Source: Saprospiraceae bacterium
Lineage (GTDB): Bacteria; Bacteroidota; Bacteroidia; Chitinophagales; Saprospiraceae
Direction: 5' to 3'
Length of the DNA: 6,995 nucleotides
Assembly: GCA_016787375.1 (NCBI GenBank)
Contig: JAEUUM010000394.1
Coordinates: 1 to 6,995, forward strand
The position numbers and the translations under genes are program-made. Below, in pieces: positions 1 to 5,296 of this stretch. Below the pieces are notes generated by a model that did no database searches, was not told where the DNA came from, and worked only from the letters and a program-made list of their open reading frames with translations. Each line of letters opens with the position of its first letter. The stretch's first letter is position 1.

Positions 1-689
1 CCTTCCTCAAAAACAGCATATGCCGAAACAGGAATTGCCTTTATTAGTGGTATTTTATTGGACTCAAAAACCTCACAAATTCTGCTGACTGAATCTTCAA
101 TGTTCTTTTGTTTAATTTCACTCTCATAAGGAGGTTTATCAATGTATACTGGATCAAGTTCATCTACTTGTGTAATCACGCCGATTACCGGTGGAGCATA
201 ATTATGCTTATTTCTAATATATGTGAGTATTTCATTTAGATTGTTAACATCTTCATCAATTCGGCTATCAACCTCCTTGGCTTTCGATAAAAACATGATA
301 ACATCCGGGTATTTTTCATTCAATTCATTGGTGAGTTCCTCCAATGGTGTTGCAAACTTTGAATCCTTAGGCCTGGATCTGTCTCCCAAACCTCTTGTAT
401 CCATTATATCCAAAGAACCACTTTCTGATTTGTAGGAATACCATTTTCCGAATGGTGTTTCTGAACTTACTGATCCAACAGCAGCAACTTCCTCCTGAAA
501 TATAGCATTTATCAGTGAAGACTTACCTGCACCTCTCCTTCCTATAATCATTATTCTTGGTGGACGGCTATGCATAATGAGTTCTTGAATAATATGAATT
601 TCCTTATTTATTGAATCTCTGGGTGGATTGGGTAATAATTGAACGGCCTTTTTAACAACATTTAATACTTCTTCTATTTGAACGTTCAT
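1..689 (-). CDS. P-loop GTPase of the Era/YfjP-like type, 3' end beyond the window
   Basis: This partial gene gives 229 complete codons from ATG at 687-689 and remains open at the window edge, so the C-terminus is missing. After about 45 residues that are probably helical comes a G1/P-loop GRRGAGKSSLIN (residues 50-61, Lys56). The G3 motif is DTRG (97-100), the G4-like motif is TQVD (173-176) and a G5-like SAY sits at 222-224. These motifs in this order and spacing mark a TRAFAC-class GTPase that binds and hydrolyses GTP. The TQVD followed by a PPY tripeptide (187-189) resembles a subfamily of Era-like GTPases, some of which I recall carrying C-terminal membrane-associated regions; that part cannot be seen here. 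No signal peptide is visible, so the visible part is probably cytosolic. It lies downstream of the SPOR protein gene on the same strand, separated by 223 bp, and may be transcribed separately. The cellular role is unknown. Confidence 0.85.
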   Translation of the reverse strand, partial: MNVQIEEVLNVVKKAVQLLPNPPRDSINKEIHIIQELIMHSRPPRIMIIGRRGAGKSSLINAIFQEEVAAVGSVSSETPFGKWYSYKSESGSLDIMDTRGLGDRSRPKDSKFATPLEELTNELNEKYPDVIMFLSKAKEVDSRIDEDVNNLNEILTYIRNKHNYAPPVIGVITQVDELDPVYIDKPPYESEIKQKNIEDSVSRICEVFESNKIPLIKAIPVSAYAVFEE

Positions 690-773
690 TCCGGTTTGAA
701 AATTTGAATTCTAAATGGTAGCATACGCGACTATCAATTGAAGAACAATGAATTGCCTGAGTAAATTCCAATC

Positions 774-782
774 AAATCGCAT
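774..782. repeat. AAATCGCAT motif, copy 1
   Basis: The 9-mer AAATCGCAT occurs here, 85 bp upstream of the GTPase start, and again at 2126-2134 in the divergent intergenic region, with a one-mismatch inverted copy at 2105-2113. This copy reads AAATCGCATTT with the next two bases, so AAAT and ATTT form short inverted arms around CGC. It could be a protein-binding site shared by the two intergenic regions, but this rests on three occurrences only. Confidence 0.3.
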
Positions 783-839
783 TTATGTTGTTTAAAGGAA
801 AATTTGTATGACTGTTTCGAACAAAACCTTGATAAATTA

Positions 840-857
840 AATTGTAATGGAACAATT
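840..857 (-). terminator. Weak AT-rich inverted repeat, possible terminator of the SPOR gene
   Basis: AATTGT and ACAATT form perfect 6-bp arms around a 6-nt loop, about 55 bp past the stop codon of the SPOR protein gene. On the minus strand a T-rich stretch follows. The stem has only one G-C pair per arm, so the hairpin would be unstable. I list it as the best available candidate, not as a convincing intrinsic terminator. Confidence 0.2.
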
Positions 858-912
858 CAAACCAAAAAGAAATAATTGCTTGTAATCTGAGTGCAAAAAA
901 TTTCAATAACCT

Positions 913-2001
913 CTAATTTACAATGAAAGCTTGCTGATTAAATTCACTTTTTAATTTATTCAGCATGGCATTAAGTTCATTTTCTGAGCAGTTGGACAGA
1001 ACAACAACTCTTGACATTGCCGTAGAAGTTGTTTTAATTTCGGACTTAAAACCCTTTTTTAATAGCTTTTTAAATAGACTGAGCGCATTGGCTTTATCAG
1101 AAAACGAACCCACACTGATCATGCATTTAGATTCTGAATCACCAATTTCTGGCTTTTTTACAGATTTTTTTGTCTCAGTTATCTTCTTATCAATATTCTC
1201 CACTTTTGGTTTAACAATCACCGTATTGGTTTCAGTTTTAACCTTCTCCTCAGTAATTGTTTCTTCGTCTTGTTCGGCAACATCACCAAAACTTTCCGCA
1301 ATAGAATCTGCATAAAGAGTATCTTCCCCCATATATCCGGGAACTGACCATTTAGCGTCGTAATCAAGAATATCTTCCAGTTTTTTTTGATCTTCAAGAG
1401 TTGATTCAGCTACCTGAAACCTTGAACTTGGTTGATTAATTTGTTTTGAGCTCATGGCATACCAAATACCGAAGCTAATGACAATAAGTGTAAGTCCAAT
1501 GAGCACTGAAAATGCAGTATCTGCAAATTGAGAACTCCATCTTTTGCTATTTTTGTTTGATTTTTGGAGAATAGTTGGAGCTGGCGTCTGCTCCAAAGGT
1601 TTTCTGATAACCGGATCAATTTTTATATTCTGAAGACCATAACCAGCGTCGTCATAATTTAATCCAGAAGCTAAAAAATGAATTTCGCCTCGAAAATCTT
1701 TGTAAATTGATCCAATGTTTGGTATTAAAATTGTCTCTTTATTGTTCAATCGAGCTTGCCACTCTTGGCCGGTTGACTCCCATTCCAATCTATCTATCTC
1801 AGGACACTGGTCTGTTGTAATATCTTGATAAGTTGATTGCTCATCAAATTGGAAAGAAATAAATTTGCCCGGAGGTGTAATTCGTTTTTGGACATAGTCA
1901 ATTGTCGCAGGTTTGTACACCAATTGGAATTTACCAATACCAGGTACAGTAACATGGTTAGCATACCGGATTAACTCAGACAATTGGTTTTCAATAGACA
2001 T
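913..2001 (-). CDS. Membrane-anchored HU-CCDC81-like plus SPOR domain protein
   Basis: This 362-residue protein has three visible parts. Residues 1 to about 130 resemble the paired prokaryotic HU-CCDC81-type domains: the repeated 'VPGIGKF' (19-25) and 'IPNIGSIY' (93-100) turns are the clearest sign. One membrane segment follows at about 161-182, preceded by a basic stretch (KSNKNSKR, 147-154), so the N-terminal domains should be cytosolic and the rest periplasmic. A charged, Lys/Glu-rich, probably disordered linker covers about 200-290. A SPOR domain (about 292-362) begins with MISVGSFSDKANA and has the usual beta-alpha-beta repeat pattern. SPOR domains bind denuded peptidoglycan glycans, often at division sites. 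HU-like domains bind DNA or act as protein-interaction folds. The protein could therefore link a cytosolic partner or the nucleoid to the cell wall; that role is inference. The start at 2001 lies 26 nt from a good -7 promoter element. Confidence 0.85.
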   Translation of the reverse strand: MSIENQLSELIRYANHVTVPGIGKFQLVYKPATIDYVQKRITPPGKFISFQFDEQSTYQDITTDQCPEIDRLEWESTGQEWQARLNNKETILIPNIGSIYKDFRGEIHFLASGLNYDDAGYGLQNIKIDPVIRKPLEQTPAPTILQKSNKNSKRWSSQFADTAFSVLIGLTLIVISFGIWYAMSSKQINQPSSRFQVAESTLEDQKKLEDILDYDAKWSVPGYMGEDTLYADSIAESFGDVAEQDEETITEEKVKTETNTVIVKPKVENIDKKITETKKSVKKPEIGDSESKCMISVGSFSDKANALSLFKKLLKKGFKSEIKTTSTAMSRVVVLSNCSENELNAMLNKLKSEFNQQAFIVN

Positions 2002-2027
2002 TTGATTGTTGTATGTAAGTCGAATTG

Positions 2028-2035
2028 CAAATGTA
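2028..2035 (-). promoter_or_regulatory. Bacteroidota -7 promoter element for the SPOR gene
   Basis: The plus strand reads CAAATGTA, which is TACATTTG on the minus strand, an exact match to the TAnnTTTG -7 consensus of Bacteroidota primary sigma factors. It lies 26 nt from the ATG, which would leave a leader of about 20 nt. I see no convincing -33 TTG at the expected distance, so the upstream half is weak. Confidence 0.55.
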
Positions 2036-2045
2036 AAAATAAATT

Positions 2046-2062
2046 ATAATACGTTGTATAAT
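2046..2062. promoter_or_regulatory. Imperfect palindrome beside the SPOR promoter
   Basis: ATAATAC and GTATAAT are inverted arms around GTT, with 6 of 7 positions pairing. The site begins about 10 bp upstream of the minus-strand -7 element, where a bound regulator would touch the -33 region. It could be an operator. AT-rich intergenic DNA produces such palindromes by chance, so confidence is low. Confidence 0.25.
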
Positions 2063-2104
2063 GACCTCGCTTCCAAGCCGCAAAAAATCATTAATTAATT
2101 ACTG

Positions 2105-2134
2105 ATGCGAATTCTATGCCATTTTAAATCGCAT
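2105..2134. repeat. Inverted pair of the AAATCGCAT motif in the divergent region
   Basis: ATGCGAATT (2105-2113) and AAATCGCAT (2126-2134) are inverted copies with one mismatch in nine, separated by 12 nt. The second copy is identical to the one at 774-782. The second copy is itself flanked by TTTTA (2122-2126) and TAAAA (2134-2138). The pair lies midway between the SPOR protein start and hemL, a position suited to a regulator binding site acting on either gene. Confidence 0.3.
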
Positions 2135-2240
2135 AAAACCGTTAAATGTGCTTAGCTTTCTAAAAATAATAAACTTTACCAATCTAAGAATTTTACAATA
2201 AAATGAAACTGTAAAAACAACCCGCACTAAAATTCTTTGT

Positions 2241-2248
2241 TACCTTGC
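2241..2248 (+). promoter_or_regulatory. Possible degenerate -7 element for hemL
   Basis: TACCTTGC resembles the common Bacteroidota form TAnnTTTGC with one T missing, and sits 14 bp before the hemL ATG. It would give a very short leader. A second near match, TAGCTTTC at 2153-2160, has one mismatch to TAnnTTTG and would give a leader of about 95 nt. I cannot choose between them, and neither has a clear -33 element. Confidence 0.25.
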
Positions 2249-2256
2249 AAAAAACT

Positions 2257-2265
2257 ATGTAAATG
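2257..2265 (+). promoter_or_regulatory. Start-stop element ATG-TAA abutting the hemL start
   Basis: The bases read ATG TAA ATG, so a start codon followed directly by an in-frame stop lies immediately before the hemL ATG (2263-2265). There is no Shine-Dalgarno sequence to direct ribosomes to either ATG. The downstream ATG is the first in this frame that leads into the protein. The arrangement may be chance or may lower or tune initiation. Confidence 0.35.
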
Positions 2266-3588
2266 AACCTTCCAGATCAAATCATTGCGCAAGATGGTTA
2301 TAGCAGACAAGAATCAGCTTTCCTTTTTGAGCAAGCAAAAAAATTCTTTCCTGGTGGCGTAAATTCACCTGTTCGGGCTTTCAAATCAGTTGTTGGTCCT
2401 CCTATTTTTGTAAAAAAGGGAATTGGTTGCAGAATTATAGATGAAGATGACAACAGGTATATAGATTTTTGCGGCTCTTGGGGCCCACTAATTCTGGGAC
2501 ATTGTCATCCGAGTGTTACACAAAGTATCATGGACGCTGTCCAGCTTGGCCCAACTTTTGGCACCCCAACAAGATATGGTCTTGAGCTTGGAAAATTTGT
2601 TACAGAACATAACCCTTATATTGACATGATGCGTTTTGTTAGCTCTGGCACGGAAGCTGTAATGTCTGCGGTTCGGCTTGCCCGGGGTTATACAAATAAA
2701 TCAAAGATTTTAAAATTTGAGGGTTGCTACCACGGACATGTTGATTCTTTACTTGTAAAAGCCGGTTCAGGTCTGGTCACCTTTGGAGAAAGTTCATCAG
2801 CGGGTATTCCCGAATCTTTGTCAGCACAAACAATTGTGATTCCTCTCAATAATTTCGAGGCCCTGGAGGAGGTTTTTTCTAAATATGCTCAAGAATTAGC
2901 TTGTACAATAATTGAACCTGTACCGGCAAATAATGGATTGCTTCTGCAAAACTCAGAGTTTTTGCACAGAATTAGAGATTTATGCACTGAGCATGGAGTT
3001 TTGCTGATTTTTGATGAAGTGATCTCAGGTTATAGGGTAGGTTACCATGGTGCAGCAGGATATTACAACATACATCCTGACTTGATTACTTACGGAAAAA
3101 TTATTGGGGGAGGAATGCCCGTTGGTGCTTATGGTGGAAAAAAAGAAATCATGAATATGATTAGCCCGGAAGGACCTGTATACCAGGCAGGTACATTATC
3201 TGGTAACCCGGTTGCAATGGCAGCTGGTTTAGCAACTTTGAAAGAGCTTGCAAAACCTGGTTTTTATGAAGAACTTTCAGATAAAACCAGCTATTTTGTA
3301 AAAAATATTGCCGACTATGCTTCCGAAAGATCTTATGAATTTTCAATTCCGTCAATCGGTTCAATATTTTGGGTAAATTTTTCGTTGGATAAAATTCAAT
3401 CAGCTGATCAAATAGATCCAAATTCAATGGAAAAATTTAAAATCCTACATTTTGAGATGTTGAAAAACGGAGTTTATTTTGGACCTTCAGGTTACGAAGT
3501 TGGATTTATTTCATCGGCTCACAGTTATGATGACCTTGACAAGGCTATTGATATCATTTGTAAATGTTTGGACAAAGTTTTCTGTTAA
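2263..3588 (+). CDS. hemL: Glutamate-1-semialdehyde 2,1-aminomutase
   Basis: This 441-residue cytosolic, PLP-dependent class III aminotransferase-fold enzyme converts glutamate-1-semialdehyde to 5-aminolevulinate, the last step of the C5 route to heme and other tetrapyrroles. Motifs are intact: FPGGVNSPVRAF (29-40), SSGTEA (127-132, phosphate-binding region), GCYHGHVDSL (154-163), FDEVISGYR (250-258, Asp251 expected to pair with the PLP nitrogen), YGKIIGGGMPVGAYGG (277-292, Lys279 as the Schiff-base lysine) and YQAGTLSGNPVAMAAG (307-322). The length is slightly above the usual 425-430 residues because of about 12 extra N-terminal residues. The start follows a TAA directly in frame, so no earlier start in this frame is possible. 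A histidine kinase gene begins 3 nt after its stop, which suggests co-transcription. I see nothing unusual in the active site. Confidence 0.97.
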   Translation: MNLPDQIIAQDGYSRQESAFLFEQAKKFFPGGVNSPVRAFKSVVGPPIFVKKGIGCRIIDEDDNRYIDFCGSWGPLILGHCHPSVTQSIMDAVQLGPTFGTPTRYGLELGKFVTEHNPYIDMMRFVSSGTEAVMSAVRLARGYTNKSKILKFEGCYHGHVDSLLVKAGSGLVTFGESSSAGIPESLSAQTIVIPLNNFEALEEVFSKYAQELACTIIEPVPANNGLLLQNSEFLHRIRDLCTEHGVLLIFDEVISGYRVGYHGAAGYYNIHPDLITYGKIIGGGMPVGAYGGKKEIMNMISPEGPVYQAGTLSGNPVAMAAGLATLKELAKPGFYEELSDKTSYFVKNIADYASERSYEFSIPSIGSIFWVNFSLDKIQSADQIDPNSMEKFKILHFEMLKNGVYFGPSGYEVGFISSAHSYDDLDKAIDIICKCLDKVFC

Positions 3589-3591
3589 AAT

Positions 3592-4590
3592 ATGGAAGGA
3601 AGTCCACGTTTGAGAATGCTATCTTATGTTGTTATCATTTACATGCTTTTAGCATTTAGCTGGTGGTCAGTTTTATTGTATGTCAAGAACAATGATGCAT
3701 TTGAAGCGAAGACCACTTATTTAAAACTGATAAAAATTGGAAGCAAACAAGTAAATTCGGAATCAGAATTTTTACTTTCCCCGGAATATCTTGACCTAAG
3801 ATCAAAATACAAACGCCAGGAATACATGATTTTCGGCGAAGCAATTGTTTTTATATTTAGCCTAATGGCTGGCATTTGGCTCATAAACAGAGGATATCAT
3901 AGAGAGGTTCAACTTGCAAGACAAAAAAGAAATTTTTTACTTTCGGTGACACATGAGTTAAAATCGCCTCTTGCTTCAATAAGACTTATTTTAGAAACAG
4001 TACAAAAGAGAAAGTTATCTGAAGAACAAAAACAGCAGCTTACAGAAAGCGGTATCAAAGAAAATGATCGCCTCACTACATTGGTTAACAATCTTTTAAC
4101 TGCCACAAGACTTGAAACCATATACAAACCAACCAAAGAACCAATCAACATTTTAACTTTAGTTGATGAAGAAATCAACAGATTAAAGTTGCTTCACCCC
4201 GGAAGAAAACTAAACCTAAAAAAAGAAAACAGTTTACCCGAAATGAATTTGGATCGCACAGGTATTGTTTCCGTAATAAGCAACTTGGTTGAAAACGCTA
4301 TTAAGTACTCAAATGAAAATACCGAAGTAGACATTCAAATAAGTCTGAAAGAAGATAATTTATTGATTCAGGTTGCAGATCACGGCATAGGTATTGATCT
4401 TGAGGAAAAACAAAAGATTTTTACACAATTTTACCGTTCAGGAAATGAGGATACAAGAAACACAAAAGGCACAGGATTAGGACTTTATATTGTCAAACAA
4501 ATCGTAGCTGCCCATAAGGGTAAAATTAAGGTTAAAGAAAATTTTCCAACAGGAACTATCTTTGAGGTTACTTTACCATTAAATCAATAA
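3592..4590 (+). CDS. Sensor histidine kinase with a small periplasmic sensor region
   Basis: This 332-residue inner-membrane kinase autophosphorylates on histidine and passes the phosphate to a response regulator. A membrane segment at about 11-30 and a second at about 79-98 enclose a periplasmic loop of only about 48 residues. There is no clear HAMP domain: about 10 residues after the second helix the dimerisation helix begins, with the H-box SVTHELKSPLASIRL (118-132, His121). The ATP-binding domain has an N-box SNLVENAIKYS (230-240), G1 DHGIGI (263-268), F-box FTQFYRS (278-284 approximately) and G2 KGTGLGLYIVKQ (292-303). All catalytic motifs are intact. It lies 3 nt after hemL and 1 nt before the response regulator gene, its evident partner. 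An internal ATG at codon 9 is an alternative start. The signal sensed is not evident from the sequence. Confidence 0.93.
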   Translation: MEGSPRLRMLSYVVIIYMLLAFSWWSVLLYVKNNDAFEAKTTYLKLIKIGSKQVNSESEFLLSPEYLDLRSKYKRQEYMIFGEAIVFIFSLMAGIWLINRGYHREVQLARQKRNFLLSVTHELKSPLASIRLILETVQKRKLSEEQKQQLTESGIKENDRLTTLVNNLLTATRLETIYKPTKEPINILTLVDEEINRLKLLHPGRKLNLKKENSLPEMNLDRTGIVSVISNLVENAIKYSNENTEVDIQISLKEDNLLIQVADHGIGIDLEEKQKIFTQFYRSGNEDTRNTKGTGLGLYIVKQIVAAHKGKIKVKENFPTGTIFEVTLPLNQ

Positions 4591-4591
4591 A

Positions 4592-5296
4592 ATGGCCCAA
4601 CGAATTTTGCTGGTTGAGGATGAAGAAAGCATTTTGACTGCGCTCAAAATGAACCTTGAATTTGAAGATTTCGAAGTCGTTACAGCTATGGATGGCAAAA
4701 CCGCATTGGATCTTTTTAAAAATCAGTATTTTAATCTTGTACTTTTGGACATAATGATTCCAGTTATAAGTGGCTTAGATGTTTGTGAACAAATTAGACT
4801 CACTAATACGGATACACCAATTATTTTTCTGACTGCAAAAGATACTCAACCGGATAAAATCCTCGGGCTAAAACGTGGTGCAGATGACTACCTGACAAAA
4901 CCATTTAGTTTTGAAGAACTCTTGCTGAGAATTCGGAATCTTATAAAACGAACATCTACAGTCCAATCAGAAATATCTGATTATTATTCATTTGGTGAAA
5001 ATGAAGTAAATTTCAGGACATTTGAAGCAAAAGGTGTAAATGGTGATTTTGAATTAACTTTAAAAGAGGCTATGTTAATAAAGCTTCTCATTGAGAGAAA
5101 AGGACAGGTGGTGTCCAGACAACAAATATTGCAGGCAGTGTGGGGTTATGAGGTTTATCCATCAACCCGTACTATTGATAATTTCATTTTATCATTCAGA
5201 AAATATTTTGAAAAAGACCAAAAAAATCCGGAATATTTTCATTCCATCAGGGGTGTAGGTTATAAATTTTCTGAACCAATTAACCAAAACGCATGA
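4592..5296 (+). CDS. OmpR/PhoB-family response regulator
   Basis: The 234-residue protein has an N-terminal receiver domain (about 3-119) and a C-terminal winged-helix DNA-binding domain (about 133-227). Receiver residues are complete: the acidic pair in VEDEE (Asp10, Glu11), phosphoacceptor Asp53 in LLDIMIP, Thr81 and Lys103 in LTKPF. The effector domain has LTLKEAMLIKLL (155-166), the recognition helix region STRTIDNFILSFRKYFE (191-207) and the wing hairpin IRGVGYKF (219-226). It should be phosphorylated by the kinase encoded 1 nt upstream and then bind direct-repeat DNA as a dimer. Its targets are unknown; the motifs in 2002-2262 are candidates for autoregulation but this is untested. Its stop overlaps the next start as ATGA. 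Confidence 0.95.
   Translation: MAQRILLVEDEESILTALKMNLEFEDFEVVTAMDGKTALDLFKNQYFNLVLLDIMIPVISGLDVCEQIRLTNTDTPIIFLTAKDTQPDKILGLKRGADDYLTKPFSFEELLLRIRNLIKRTSTVQSEISDYYSFGENEVNFRTFEAKGVNGDFELTLKEAMLIKLLIERKGQVVSRQQILQAVWGYEVYPSTRTIDNFILSFRKYFEKDQKNPEYFHSIRGVGYKFSEPINQNA

Larger units (their letters stand above)
690..912. other. Intergenic region between two minus-strand genes
   Basis: These 223 bp contain no open frame that I would call a gene. I looked for a minus-strand TAnnTTTG element for the GTPase gene and found no exact match. The region holds one copy of the AAATCGCAT motif (774-782) and a weak AT-rich inverted repeat (840-857). The length suggests that the GTPase gene has its own promoter, but the sequence does not identify it. 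Confidence 0.6.

Noticed and set aside
223..435. 70-residue plus-strand open frame
   Set aside because: It lies opposite the GTPase coding region, has low-complexity Ser/Leu content and no recognisable domain; it is a shadow of the real gene.
690..912. A small RNA or riboswitch in the gap upstream of the GTPase gene
   Set aside because: Only weak AT-rich inverted repeats are visible, with no recognisable conserved RNA architecture.
965..1315. 116-residue plus-strand open frame with a Ser/Val-rich, membrane-like look
   Set aside because: It is antisense to the Lys/Glu-rich linker and SPOR region of the minus-strand gene, which produces Ser/Phe/Val-rich antisense translations; the minus-strand protein has clear domains.
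3161..3427. 88-residue minus-strand open frame
   Set aside because: It is antisense to the conserved part of hemL and has no supporting features.
3909..4178. 89-residue minus-strand open frame
   Set aside because: It is antisense to the H-box and dimerisation region of the histidine kinase.
3592..5296. Naming the two-component pair as a specific characterised system such as RprX/RprY or PhoR/PhoB
   Set aside because: The conserved domains fit the general families, but nothing visible in the sensor region or the recognition helix identifies a particular system.
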